64,000 nt of DNA from Anaeramoeba flamelloides. Taxonomy: Eukaryota; Metamonada; Anaeramoebidae. Where the stretch lies: NCBI GenBank assembly GCA_027625915.1, contig JANTQA010000015.1:7283001-7347000 (forward strand). Direction: 5' to 3'. Under the pieces are notes generated by a model that saw only the letters and a list, made by a program, of their open reading frames with translations, ran no database searches and was not told where the DNA came from. A program made the translations under genes and the position numbers. Position 1 is the stretch's first letter; each line of letters starts with the position of its first letter. Below are positions 23,746 through 33,989 of this stretch, in pieces.

Positions 23746-24452
23746 AAAGAAACTTTACGAACCAATTTATGGTTTTGTATCTAACAAGCAAAAATTTTTG
23801 AATTGAAAATCAATTTCTATGTCATAGAAATTTTCATGGTTGGGTTGTAACAGCTGGGATCAATTGAACTCAACTTTAACCTTATCTCAGTCATTGATAA
23901 AAAAAATGATGAGAAATGATTTGATCATGAGTAATTGTGAAAAAAGAAACAAAAACAGAATAGATACAAAAAAAAAAAAAAAAAATGATAAAAATGTTTG
24001 TTAAAATGAATTAATTTACAAATCGGGTCAAAAATTGCGGTGAACGAGAATAACCAACTCCAAATAGCAATGACTTCCAAATATACTTTTCATTTTGTTG
24101 CCCCTTATACAGCTCTAACTCACAAAATTTAAGCCATAGTTCTTCTTGTATTTCTTTTTTTTCTTCTTTTGAAAGAGAAGAAATTGATCTCTTTTGGTAT
24201 TGTTCCAAAATTTTTGATTCAGTTGGATTGTTTATTGGTGTTTTTATTATGAATTGCTTTTCTGATGTTTGGTTATTGTGTTTTGGTTTTTGGTTGTTTG
24301 GTTTTTTGTTTCCCATCTGGACAAAAACTAAGATTTTATTTAGAATATTCTTTTCTGTACAAAAGTAAAAAAATCTAAAAAGTAAAGAGAAAAAATGAGT
24401 AAAAAAGTCTTTTGGTTTTTGTTGTTACAAACCACTTGTTTTTTGGAAATGA
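23746..24452. repeat. GTPase-like cassette, copy 2
   Basis: Second copy of the segment at 7785-8460, in the same orientation. It directly follows the family F element and lacks the flanking inverted arms of copy 1. Confidence 0.8.
23817..24316 (-). pseudogene. Truncated small-GTPase-like gene, copy 2 (two exons)
   Basis: Exon 24,316-24,020 starts MGNKKPNNQKP, shares SKILEQYQKRSISSLSKEEK and EELWLKFCELEL with copy 1, and ends SLLFGVGYSRSPQFLTRF before a GTAAAT donor. A 146-bp intron ends TTAAAG. Exon 23,873-23,817 is nearly identical to that of copy 1 (SSIDPSCYNPTM, then TAG). FGVGYSRSP aligns without gaps on the Ras P-loop GDGGVGKS, but the invariant Lys is not in place. The region just before the P-loop (about residues 66-85) has diverged strongly from copy 1, while both flanks are conserved. 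Switch II, G4 and G5 are absent. It could be a decayed GTPase, or a short protein reusing the fold's N-terminal third. Confidence 0.5.
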
Positions 24453-25248
24453 TTCAAAATCAAGAAACAATTGTTGAGTTTGATTATTTTAATTTCAGAA
24501 ACAAGTTATTTTCTTTTCTTCTCTTTCTTTTGGGTTATGTTTATTATTGAAAAAGTATTATTGAGATAAAAAGAACCAATTTAAGGGACTGGCAACTCTT
24601 ATTTATTTTTAATCCCAGAGGTAGTAAAGAGTAATTACTTACACAAGTACACAATAAAATTGATAAGCTAACTTATTTATCAACTTGTAAATTTAGTTTT
24701 CATTTTTAAAATACTTCATTTTTCACAATCAAATTTTTAGTCAAAAGATCAGTTCATTTTTGGGTTTGGGTTTTGGAATAAATTAGAAAAAAACAATTCC
24801 CAACATTATTAATTTGAGGAAATACTCACTTTTAGTAATTTCTGAAAAATTTTATAATCAAACAACCGTTGTTTGTTGAATGAGTACAATCAAAAGTATG
24901 CAATATACTTTTCTTGATGGGTAATATTATAATATCACACAGATAGGAAAATATATTGGATAATTTTGAATGTTAAATCAGATAGCACATGTTATTATAT
25001 ATTTGGAATTAAGTTACTTCAGCTAACAAAAAAAAAAAATTTGAAAAGTAAAAACAAAACAAAAAATATATTTTTAGATCTTTTTTTTTTACAAGTAAAT
25101 AAGAACCAAAAAAGAATACAAAGGTAAAAACAGATAGTACAAATTTGGACAAACATTTTATTTTGTATTTAAAAATATAATTTGTATGTTCCTTACCTTT
25201 TTCTTTTGATTTTTCCTTTTCTTTTTAATATTTTCTTTTCCTTTTCAA

Positions 25249-25479
25249 TTATTTTTTTCTTTTTGATCTACTTTTACTTTTTCTTATTTTCAATTTCTTA
25301 TGAGAATACTTGTTTGTTGAGATATAAATTTTAAGAAAATTGTGTTTAATCAGATTCAATGGCAAGTTTTCGTGTTGTAAATTCATCCATTTATTCGGAA
25401 TCCTAATTGATAATTTCCCTTCCAAAAGGACTTTGGTGTTGAAATTAATAATCCTGAAAGGATCTTTCTTTTTGTTCAT
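25249..25479 (-). CDS. Hypothetical small basic protein
   Basis: A 76-codon frame from ATG 25,479 (MNKKKDPFRIINFNTKVLLE). The middle (LSIRIPNKWMNLQHENLPLN) is not low-complexity, and the tail is strongly basic (KIRKSKSRSKRKK) before TAG. No domain recognised. The composition of the middle part is more coding-like than the surroundings, but there is no second copy or splice context to support it. Confidence 0.35.
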   Translation of the reverse strand: MNKKKDPFRIINFNTKVLLEGKLSIRIPNKWMNLQHENLPLNLIKHNFLKIYISTNKYSHKKLKIRKSKSRSKRKK

Positions 25480-26159
25480 CAAAAAATATATGAAAAAAAA
25501 CAACGTAACATAGAAGGTTACTTGAAATTTCTTGAGGTTTGGAAAAGTTACAAGCTAGATCTTCAATACTAAATTTTTAAAAAACAATACATAAAAAAAA
25601 TATCAAAAAAAAATTCTTTTTAGTTTTTTTGTTTTTTAATCTCTATTAGCAAGACGAATTTCAAATTTGAAAAGAATAGTTTTGAAATTTGCAAACTGAA
25701 CTAATAAAAATTGAAACTTTCAAGATTAAAATGGATTTTCAAAGTTATATAATTTTCTCTTCTCTCTTCATCCCAAACAGTTGAGTTACATTAAGAAAAG
25801 CATCTTTAGAATTCCAATTTTGAAAAAAAAAATGATAATAGTTATTAAAAATCCAGAAAAAAAAACCGGTTATCAAAAATTCCATTTGTTCAATCCATTT
25901 TTGTTAATTAGATGCTTTTTTAAGCAATTAAAATAGTTATCAAAAATAAAAAAAATTTAAATTTTGAAAATTACAATTTTACTCTAAATAATAAGTATAG
26001 ATTAACAAAGATCTTTGATCAAGAAATAACCAATATAATTATGTCTAAAAATAGGTTATTTTGCCTTTTTTTCTTGATTTAATTTTGAAAAATTTAATAA
26101 CTTTGAAACTTTAAGCTTTTTTTCAAACAACTCAAAAAAAAATAAATGAAAAACCTAAA

Positions 26160-27050
26160 TCACTTGAAGATCTCAAGAAATTGATCATTTATTTTATTTA
26201 GAAATATCAATTAAAAAACTTATGATTTAAAAGATTGAGAAATTTTCTTTATCGAATCTTATTAGTTCTAAAAAACATATTAATATTATAATCAGGTTAT
26301 CAAGTATATCTATTATTTTTTTGTTTTTTTACTAGAACTATTATTAGAATTTGCATTGATTTGTTTGTGAAAATTTTAAAATCTTGAAGAATCATTAAAG
26401 TCTTTCAATTCTTTTAGTCTTTGTATTGTTTAAAACCTATTGACCTCATTAAGATTGGGTTATTAAATATTTATTAAAAATAATCAAATTAAATAGAATT
26501 TCTTTTGGAACTTGAAATGAATTTTCTAGGTTTTAACAAAATATTTTGGGAGAAATTATTGAATTTGAAGGTGTAGTGTTTTTCTTGCATTATTTTATTA
26601 TTCAATAAAAGAGAAATATTTGATTCAAAGTATTACTTGAATCATAAAAATTATCTTTTTTTTCAAGATTATAATAATTATTGTAATTTTTTTTTGAAAT
26701 TAAGTTGATTTTTCAGACTGAGTTATTTTAAAATTTACCAGTTTTATTTTTAAAATGTATTATTCGTTCGTTTCCTTCTTAGACAATAAGATTACTTTCT
26801 TTTTCAAAGGAAATAATTTTTTTTAAATAATTTCAAAATAGATTGGATTTTGAACTTTATCAAAAATGAGAAAAATGTATCAAATTGTTAAAAACTATAA
26901 TTCATTTCTGTAAACAGTACCAAAAGTAAGTTTGATTTTTAGGAATGATATTTTAGACTGTTTTTCAATTTCAAGATTGGGTAAAAGTTTTTTTAATTGC
27001 TATCAAATTTACTTGAAGATTTTTTTGATAATTTGTTAATCCCTGAAAAA
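26160..27050. repeat. Dispersed repeat family C, copy 2
   Basis: Collinear with 5585-6480, from the ACTTGAAGATCTCAAGAAA block near 26,170 to the ATTTACTTGAAGATTTTTT block near 27,006. Diverged and non-coding. Confidence 0.65.
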
Positions 27051-27334
27051 AGATTGTCATGTCTCTAAAGTTGATAAAAGGGTTTTTTTATCAGGTTAAA
27101 TTGAATCTCTATCAAAATCGGTACGTTATTAATTCTGGGATTAAAAATAAATAAGAGTTGCAAATCCTGAAAAATGCCCATCCTTTGAATAGAAATTTGG
27201 AATTCACAAATTTAAGTTGTTCCATTGTTAGTTGTCTCAACTTTCAAGGTGTGTTGAATCATTTTTTCTTCCAATTTTTATTTTTGATAACTTTACTCAA
27301 AACTTGAAAATATTTAAAAATTTCTAAAAAAAGC

Positions 27335-28030
27335 ATGAACAAGTATCTTGTAAATCCAAAATTAGTGAATAAACTTGCCCAAGATCTTGCTCAAATAAGC
27401 AAATCCCATCTATCCAACAATTTACGGCCATACTTGCTAGGGATCTGCGGCATTCCAGGAAGCGGCAAAACGACGCTATCAGAGTTGTTAAAAGATCGGA
27501 TCAATGAAGTGAATGGCGACAATTTCTGTAGCAGGCTGGCAATGGATGGCTTTCATCATACAAAGGATTATTTAAGGCAAATGCCAGATCCCGTTGAAAT
27601 GTTTAAAAGAAGAGGATCGCCAATCACATTTAATGTTGACCTTTTCTATAGTAAACTACAAGAAATCAAGGGGCTTGATGCAGAAAACGGGGAGGTGTTA
27701 TACCCAACCTTTGAACATGAAATCCAAGATCCTGTTCAAGACGATCTCGTTGTTTCAAACAAGAACAGGATACTCATTATTGAGGGCAATTATCTCGCTC
27801 TGAATCTTCCCAAATGGAGAGACGTTTCTTCTTTGTTCGACAACCTATGGTTCCTCAATATACCCATTGAAACGGCAATGGAAAGGGTTGCAATCAGACA
27901 CGTAAAAGCAAAAATATGCAAGGACATGATGGAAAGTTGGATCAGGACGAATTATAATGATAGGAAAAATGCTCAGTTAATTCTTTCAAACAAAATCAAC
28001 AAAATTGATAAAGAAATCGAAATGGAATAA
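27335..28030 (+). CDS. P-loop kinase of the YggC/FrcK-YFH7 (pantothenate/uridine kinase-like) family
   Basis: Intronless, 231 residues, a usual length for the family. Walker A is GIPGSGKTT at residues 39-47. AMDGFHH (69-75) is the Asp-Gly-Phe-His motif of uridine/pantothenate kinase folds. RRGSPITFNVDLF (92-104), YPTFEHEIQDPV (123-134) and IIEGNYL (148-154) fit the bacterial YggC/FrcK and fungal YFH7 group. The end (DRKNAQLI) matches the usual Asn-Ala C-terminal motif. It likely phosphorylates a small sugar or nucleoside-type substrate with ATP in the cytosol. The true substrate cannot be read from sequence: FrcK is described as a fructose kinase, and others are unassigned. Its codons are much richer in G and C than the flanks, and many motifs look bacterial, which may mean strong constraint or horizontal transfer. 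Confidence 0.85.
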   Translation: MNKYLVNPKLVNKLAQDLAQISKSHLSNNLRPYLLGICGIPGSGKTTLSELLKDRINEVNGDNFCSRLAMDGFHHTKDYLRQMPDPVEMFKRRGSPITFNVDLFYSKLQEIKGLDAENGEVLYPTFEHEIQDPVQDDLVVSNKNRILIIEGNYLALNLPKWRDVSSLFDNLWFLNIPIETAMERVAIRHVKAKICKDMMESWIRTNYNDRKNAQLILSNKINKIDKEIEME

Positions 28031-28205
28031 ACAAATGATTTCTTCACTTTTGATCTATTTACTCGAATTTATTATGAAAATAATAATCTCTATTTCTGAA
28101 AAAAAATACCAGCTATCTTTAATGGAACTTAAAAAACAAAGTTGTTGGTAATTTCAGTTGATTAATCAACTTTTGAAATAGTTCGGTTTTTTTTTTTTTT
28201 TTATA

Positions 28206-28400
28206 CAGTCAGTCCCACTTTTAAGGCACAAACTTTCAACGAAATTGAAGTGCACAAAAAAAATCTCAAATTAAGGAACAAAATTCAGATTTGAGTAAAA
28301 TAATTTGTAAAAAAAAATTCCAAATTTTGTTCTTTAATTTGAGATTTTTTTGTGACTTCAATTCCGTTGAAAGTTTGTGCCTTAAAAGCGAAACTGACTG
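28206..28400. mobile_element. TA-flanked foldback MITE, Tc1/mariner type
   Basis: A 195-bp element with terminal inverted repeats of about 80 bp. The left end is CAGTCAGTCCCACTTTTAAG; the right end, inverted, is CAGTCAGTTTCGCTTTTAAG. The arms continue to match through GGCACAAACTTTCAACG, ATTGAAGT and AAATCTCAAATTAA with few differences. TA flanks both ends (28,204-28,205 and 28,401-28,402). The CAGTCAGTCCC start and TA target are typical of Tc1/mariner-derived non-autonomous elements. It sits 175 bp after the kinase stop codon. Confidence 0.9.
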
Positions 28401-28675
28401 TATTTTTTTTGTCACATTTGTTTTTGAGTTACATTGTTTTTTTGAAATTCTTTTATTTTCATTTTTACGGTTATCAAATAAAATCTTAGACTTATAAATT
28501 CGAAAACATAACATAAAATTTTTTTTTGAAATAATGGGTGACGGTTGTTTGAATCTTTGAAAAGGTACCATAACCCATCTCTAGATCACAGATTCTCTTT
28601 TTTTCATTTTTCTCTCACTTAATCACTTTTTTCTCCTCACGCTTAACACCTATTTAAACGGTTTACAACCTTTTG

Positions 28676-28828
28676 ATGGCTAGGATTTCCCTTTTTCTTG
28701 GGAAAGAAAGGATCTTAAATTGGAACAAAAGATACCAATTCAATATGAACATACATTTTTTCTCTCTCTTTTACCAGGATGAGGAATATAGCATCATTAC
28801 ATCAATAAATCCAATCCTTTTCCTTTAA
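28676..28828 (+). CDS. Possible small protein
   Basis: A 50-codon ATG frame (MARISLFLGKERILNWNKRY, then an aromatic stretch and DEEYSIITSINPILFL) ending TAA. The codon mix is less AT-biased than the flanks. No homologue recognised. It could be a remnant exon. The repeat at 28,815 begins at its 3' end. Confidence 0.25.
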   Translation: MARISLFLGKERILNWNKRYQFNMNIHFFSLFYQDEEYSIITSINPILFL

Positions 28829-29005
28829 GAAACTAATCTCTATTAAATTTTTTGACCTCTATTTAATAGAGATTGAGAAAATTTTTTGCCAATTACTTAG
28901 ATTTTAAAAACCCTGTTTCTTAGAAATATTAAATATATTTCTAGATAAGGAATCCTTATTTAGAAATAGGTCAAAAAAAAAAAAATAATAGAGACTTACA
29001 ACCTT
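28815..29005 (-). repeat. Dispersed 185-bp repeat, copy 2 (inverted)
   Basis: Reverse complement of 15,462-15,650. It carries CTAATCTCTATTAAATTT and TTTAATAGAGATTGAG, a local inverted pair of about 17 bp. Confidence 0.7.
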
Positions 29006-29538
29006 AATCTTTGTAGTAAGATTCTTTGTTTTAGCTTGGCTTGATATCAAGATTTTGAAAAAGAATTTTGAAAACAAATTTTTTTTATAAAAGCATGTTT
29101 TTTAAAATATCAATAAATAGTAATGGGGCAAGACAATCCAAGGTTATAAATTGTGTGCCCTCTTGCAAATTAAGAAGAAACAAAAGAAACAAATGTTCAA
29201 AAATATACTTTTGATGAATTGATATTTTTGTTATTCGTGATTTCAACAAGTTTATTTGTAAAGGCGGTCTTTCTTGTTTGGTTCGAATAATAAAGTCAAG
29301 ATTTATTTAAAATAAACACCTTCTTTTTTTATTTTAATCATTAACTCTTTGATTTCTTTGATGCCCATTGGAACACGTTCAAGATTGTTTGAAATAAATA
29401 CGACTGTTGCAAGGAAAAAGTGAAAATTTATCTGAAGAAAATTTTACAAAAAAAAAAAAAAATAAGCAAAATAAGTGTGAAGAATAAATGAAACGATAAA
29501 AAGAAATACAATAATACAGAATAAATTAATTCGGGTTA

Positions 29539-29907
29539 TTAATCTTTATTATTAATTATGTTACAACCAACATCTGCAATGATTTTTTTTTGTTCTTCAT
29601 ATGTTTCAAGAAAATCATCATACAATACTTTAAAATTTTTTTTCAATTCCTTTTTCTTTTTATTAGTTTTTAATATTTTCAATTTTTCATTCTCAATTGA
29701 TTTCATTGATTTACTATAACGGTTTTCTAATTCATTTATTTTTTGTCTGTATTCATTTTTTAAAGTTTTTGTTTTAATTTTATATTGGATTATTTCTTTG
29801 TTTTTGTTCTCGTGCATTTTTTCATACAACGATAATAATGTATTTATATTATTGATAAATTCATATTCATATTGAAAATTTTTTAATTTCCTTGAATTTG
29901 TTTTCAT
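29539..29907 (-). CDS. Coiled-coil protein, probably C-terminal part
   Basis: 122 codons from ATG 29,907, ending NNKD and TAA. Residues about 20-105 form a continuous charged helix (YEKMHENKNKEIIQYKIKTK, then ENRYSKSMKSIENEKLK), with a short end containing DVGCNII. No catalytic domain. The same frame stays open upstream (PNEEINKFEDVIQQ) to about 29,951, where AAAAG could be an acceptor. Before that comes an in-frame TGA, and beyond it another open stretch rich in Ser, Tyr and Asn. The annotated start may therefore be internal and the 5' exon unassigned. Confidence 0.5.
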   Translation of the reverse strand: MKTNSRKLKNFQYEYEFINNINTLLSLYEKMHENKNKEIIQYKIKTKTLKNEYRQKINELENRYSKSMKSIENEKLKILKTNKKKKELKKNFKVLYDDFLETYEEQKKIIADVGCNIINNKD

Positions 29908-30159
29908 TTGTTGAATTACATCTTCAAATTTGTTAATTTCTTCATTTGGTTCTTTTCAAGAAGTTAAATAATTATAATTATTATTATTATAATAATAATA
30001 TGAATAAGAATAAGAATAAGAAGAAGCAGAAGAATAATTTATTAAAAAGGGATTTAAATTCAAAGAAAGAGAAAAAAAAAATATTAGGTTTTCAAAGAAA
30101 TGAATAATAAACAATATAAAAAATCAAGAGAAATTAATGTTTTGTTCAATACAAAATTA

Positions 30160-30745
30160 AAAAAAAAATAGAATTGTATTTTTTTTCCTTTTTTTCTCGG
30201 GGTTGTTTTTACCTTTATAATATGAAGGGGAGTTAAAATGGAAAAATACCAAGTTATTACTTGTTAATATTGAGATATTGTAACATGATAGTATGAGTAA
30301 CTTGAAAATAAAGACAAAAAAGCAAAACCTAAAAATGACCACTGGTTTAAAGCAAATCAGATCAAAAAAAAAAAAGAAATTACAACAACTTAAACTACGA
30401 TCCTCCAATTGAACATTCATGATCAATTAATAAATTAAATTAAATCAACCAAAAGTATTGTGCCTTGTGATTTTGAGAGTCCTTAATTTAAGATAGCATT
30501 TTTTTTTTTTTTTTTGATTTTTAACCAATTGCTTCTAATAAACCCTTTTTAAATTTCAATTTTTTTTTTTTTTTTTCTTTTTCCTTTTTCTTTTTTCTTT
30601 TTTCTTTTTTCAACATAAAAAAATTTGGGTATGTTCGTGCCTTTCCCTTGAACACACGTGAAATCTATGATTTTACACTTAAATTACCTTTGAGGAAATT
30701 GAAGTAAAAGGGCGTCTAGAGTGTAATTTACACTTCTTCCATCAA
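30160..30745 (-). repeat. Dispersed repeat family F, inverted copy
   Basis: Reverse complement of the unit at 56,985-57,545. It runs from the AATGGAAAAA side (30,238) to GTCTAGAGTGTAATTTACAC near 30,714. Full length, about 0.57 kb. Contains runs of (TTTTTC)n at 30,580-30,610. Confidence 0.75.
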
Positions 30746-31458
30746 TAAATAAAATTAAATTAATTTAAATACCTGAAACGAACAAACAATAAGAGTCCGA
30801 AATATAACAATAAATTGAAAGGTCTATTAAATAAAACTCTTTCATTGCACTCAAAACATTGAAATAGATTTTAAAGTAATATTTTATTTCAATCTGTTTA
30901 ATTCAAAATGAAATATATTTTTAAATTTTTGATTTTTTTGTGTATTTCTAAAATTCAAAATTATATTTCCGAGGAATTTTCGGGTTAAAACTGAAACTTT
31001 CAGTTCATATTTTTAGAAATTTCAGGAAATTGGAGTATCATTTTTGATTTTTTTCATGATTTTAACTCTTTTAAAAAATTTTGCAAATTTTGTATTTTAA
31101 TTAATTTTGCAGTCTTGGAGATGATTTTTGAAAAGGTTTTATTTTTTAAAAATGTTTCAAAGTGAAATGTAAACTCTTGTATTGAAATGAAAATTTCCAA
31201 AATTGGAAAATTAGATAGTTTAAATCGATTCCTCGTAAAAGAAAAACCTAGGTAAAACTATAAAATTTATCTTGATATGATTTTGTGAATTAGTTTTTGT
31301 TGCTTTTAAAGGTTTTTTTTTTATAAGATCCAATCCCCAAATATGATAAAATATTTAATTTTCAAATTGTATTAAAAAAAAAAATGTAATGTATCTCTTA
31401 ATTCAAAAAAATGTTAAAAAAAAAAAATACAAATTAATATTTTTAAAAAATAATTTAC

Positions 31459-31919
31459 CGAGCATCACTTTGATTTGTAGATTATTTGAACTTGAACCAG
31501 TTGAAATATTCTTGTTTGTTAATGTAAAATTTTTTGTGGGCTCATCTTTACTTCTTAAATTATCGTTATCATTCCAACTCCAATTGGTATTTTCATTTTC
31601 ATCATCATCATTCTCGTTATCTTCAGAAGTATTTGATTTTGAATCATTTATTTGAATTTTTAAAATTTTTGAATCAATTTCTTCAGGTTTTTCATTTTTT
31701 TTGTTTCCTGAATTTTTTCTTTTTTTCCAAATGGTTTGTATATAAGGTACCCCTCCAATTGATATTGATGTACAATAAACCCACAATGGGCGTAGTTTTC
31801 CATACTGGTCAATAACATCCCATGGACAAGTGTATAGCCCACTTTCAGATTTTATCACATTATGTACGGCAATTTTTAGTGATTCTTTCATATTATTTTT
31901 GAAATGTTCTTGATAGGCT
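31459..31919 (-). CDS. Internal exon of an unidentified gene
   Basis: Open minus-strand frame bounded by a possible acceptor (TTTTAATAG, ending at 31,920) and a donor (CTCG then GTAAAT at 31,458). The first 70 residues look well folded and unusually rich in Trp, Cys and Pro: ESLKIAVHNVIKSESGLYTC, PWDVIDQYGKLRPLWVYC, SISIGGVPYIQTIWKKR. They are followed by an acidic Asn/Asp/Glu linker and a Ser/Thr-rich end. I do not recognise the fold. If unspliced, the frame runs to 31,403. The first in-frame ATG lies at about residue 11. Neighbouring exons were not found. Confidence 0.45.
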
Positions 31920-32230
31920 ATTAAAATCACATATTTTCAAATAATATGTTAATTTTGTTTTATTATTTTTTTGTGTTTTAGGAAATAATTAACAATAAAC
32001 TTGGTGAATAATTCTAAAATAACAAAAATGTTTGCTTGAGGTCTTAATTGTTTTTTAAATTTTTTTTTATTATTAAACTCTTTTTAAAAAACAAAAGGGC
32101 ACACCTCTCAAATCATCAATTCTATTGAATATGATTGTTAATGTGATAATTACTTATTGGTGATTTTCATTTTAATTATGCATTTTTTCATTTTTTGTTT
32201 TTTTATTTATGGATATTGAACAGTTGGAAA

Positions 32231-32604
32231 ATGAAAAAAACAAGATACGAAGAAAGCAATTTGGAAATAATCTGTCAGTATAAAAATGGAAACATTCTAA
32301 GTTTGATTTTGAATGAGCCAGATATAGGAATTTTAAAAGATCATTATTGGATTGATGTATGTAACAAAGAATAGAGAAAATATTGAAAAAAACAATTCCA
32401 ACAAAATACCCAAATAAATTGCGGTTTTAGATTGAAAATGAGACTTTAAAGAACAAAAGTTTGACTTGTAAAGAACTTTTTACCAATTCTCCTTGTTCAA
32501 AGGGTTTTATTGATTTTATAATTTTTTTCCCATACAATTTACAAAACGAGATTTTTCATATCAAAATAAATGGGAACATCAATTTTGAAAATATTGAATT
32601 TTAA
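32231..32604 (+). CDS. Two-exon hypothetical protein (99 residues)
   Basis: Exon 1 at 32,231-32,356 (MKKTRYEESNLEIICQYKNG to LKDHYWID) stops exactly at GTATGT, a strong donor. A 74-bp AT-rich intron ends GCGGTTTTAG. Exon 2 at 32,431-32,604 continues in phase (IENETLKNKSLTCKELFTNS ... FHIKINGNINFENIEF) and ends TAA. Neither exon is long enough to stand out alone, but the frame-preserving intron makes the model convincing. CAG at 32,219-32,221 before the start could be an acceptor, so earlier exons may exist. No family recognised; there is no signal peptide or membrane helix. Confidence 0.6.
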
Positions 32605-32811
32605 TTTTTATTGTTTTGTTTTAATGAGTTTTAAGGATTTAGTTGAGTGTTTTTTTTTTATATATTTTAAAGAGTTTCTTATATTTTAGAGTGATACCAC
32701 AATTAATTTGATTTTATTATGAATAATTCTTGAAATTTTCTGTGTCCTTTTATTTGAAAAAGAGTTTATTTATATTTAGAAGAGTTATTCAAATTGAAAT
32801 ACCAAAAAATT

Positions 32812-32819
<8 letters not shown>

Positions 32820-32853
<34 letters not shown>
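32820..32853. repeat. (TA)n microsatellite
   Basis: About 17 uninterrupted TA units. Similar runs occur at 16.54, 16.63, 39.63 and 51.37 kb. Confidence 0.95.
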
Positions 32854-32857
<4 letters not shown>

Positions 32858-32964
32858 TTATGAAAAAGAATGAATGTAATCCCGCTTCCAAAAATTTGGA
32901 AACACCCAAAATCAAAAATATTCAAAAAAATCTCTATTTTTATTATTATGATTATGATTATAAT

Positions 32965-33060
32965 TGAAGAAGTGTAAATTACACTCTAGATGTCGCTAGA
33001 CTTGTTATTCCTATTAGACATTTAAGCATAAAATCATAGATTTCACGATTATTAACCAAT
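32965..33060 (+). repeat. Family F terminal core, solo
   Basis: Only the first ~95 bp of family F: GAAGTGTAAATTACACTCTA, then a shortened inner part and AAAATCATAGATTTCACGAT. The rest of the element is missing, so this end occurs on its own. Confidence 0.7.
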
Positions 33061-33299
33061 GAAAATAACAATAAACTGTTATGGTTTAAAATTAATTCAT
33101 AGAGGTTTTTTTCATTTAATTTATTCAGAAATATTCATCTATTATTTTGTATAGAAGGGAAATACCCATAAAAAATGTTCAATATTTTCTATAATTACGT
33201 CCTGAATTTTAAAATTGTTAAACTCGAAGGATAACTAAGATATTTTTGGGTTGTAAATAAAGAATTTTGATTTTTAATTATTTATGTAAACTATTCTTG

Positions 33300-33945
33300 T
33301 GTAGTGCCGTAAAGTGCCGTAGAGTACCTAGGTTTTTTTTTTTAATTTGAGAAATAAACTGAAAATTAAATAAATTTTCGTTTTACTTCTCAAAGTAAAA
33401 AAAAACTAACTGTGGTTTTCTTGAGAGAGGTTATTTTGTTTTGGAAAATCAATTGATTTTAAAAATAAACAAAAAAAAAAACCAGTAAAAGATAATGTCA
33501 CTTTTCCAGAATTCTAAAGAATTGAGTAAAATCATTGATTTTACATAATTCTTTTAAATTTTGGAAAAGATAACAAAGACCGTTTGAAATTTTTGTTTTA
33601 ATTTGGAGTGTTCTAGGTTTTTTTTACTTTAGAAATAAACAGAAAATTTTAATAAATTTTCGGTTTATTTCTAAAGTAAAAAAAAACCTAACAAAAATCT
33701 ATTGATTTTCCAAATAAATAGAAAACTCAAAAAAACCTAACAAAAATCAATTGCTTTTCTAATCAAAACTGAAAAGAAAAAAAAGTTAAATGATTTTTTT
33801 TTTTTTAATTTGAGAAATAAAAAGAAATTTTGTTTTAATTTCTAAAATTAAAAAAAAAAAAAGCTAACGACAGGTTCCTAAAATTCAAAATAATTGAGTA
33901 AAATCTTTGATTTTACTATATTATTTAAAACTTTTGAAAACCTAA
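33300..33945. repeat. Foldback-family element with two hairpins
   Basis: Starts with AGTGCCGTAGAGTACCTAGG at about 33,314. It carries GTGTTCTAGGTTTTTTTTAC and its inverted partner around the centre AAATTTTCGGTTTATTTC near 33,655, and includes palindromes at 33,501-33,570 and 33,874-33,943. Same modules as at 17.5 kb but rearranged. Confidence 0.7.
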
Positions 33946-33989
33946 CAACAATTCCAATTAGTAGAATTCCATAACTCCATTATAATTAC

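Larger units (their letters stand above)
24597..27160. repeat. Inverted 28-bp pair, 2.5 kb apart
   Basis: GCAACTCTTATTTATTTTTA near 24,591 continues as ATCCCAGA. Its complement TCTGGGATTAAAAATAAATA lies near 27,136 and continues as AGAGTTGC. The pair may be the ends of a decayed element of about 2.55 kb that contains the ORF at 25.3 kb and a family C repeat, and stops about 170 bp before the kinase gene. Confidence 0.5.

Noticed and set aside
28411-28430. LKNKCD on the minus strand, resembling a GTPase NKxD motif
   Set aside because: Isolated six residues beside the MITE, with no other GTPase motif nearby.
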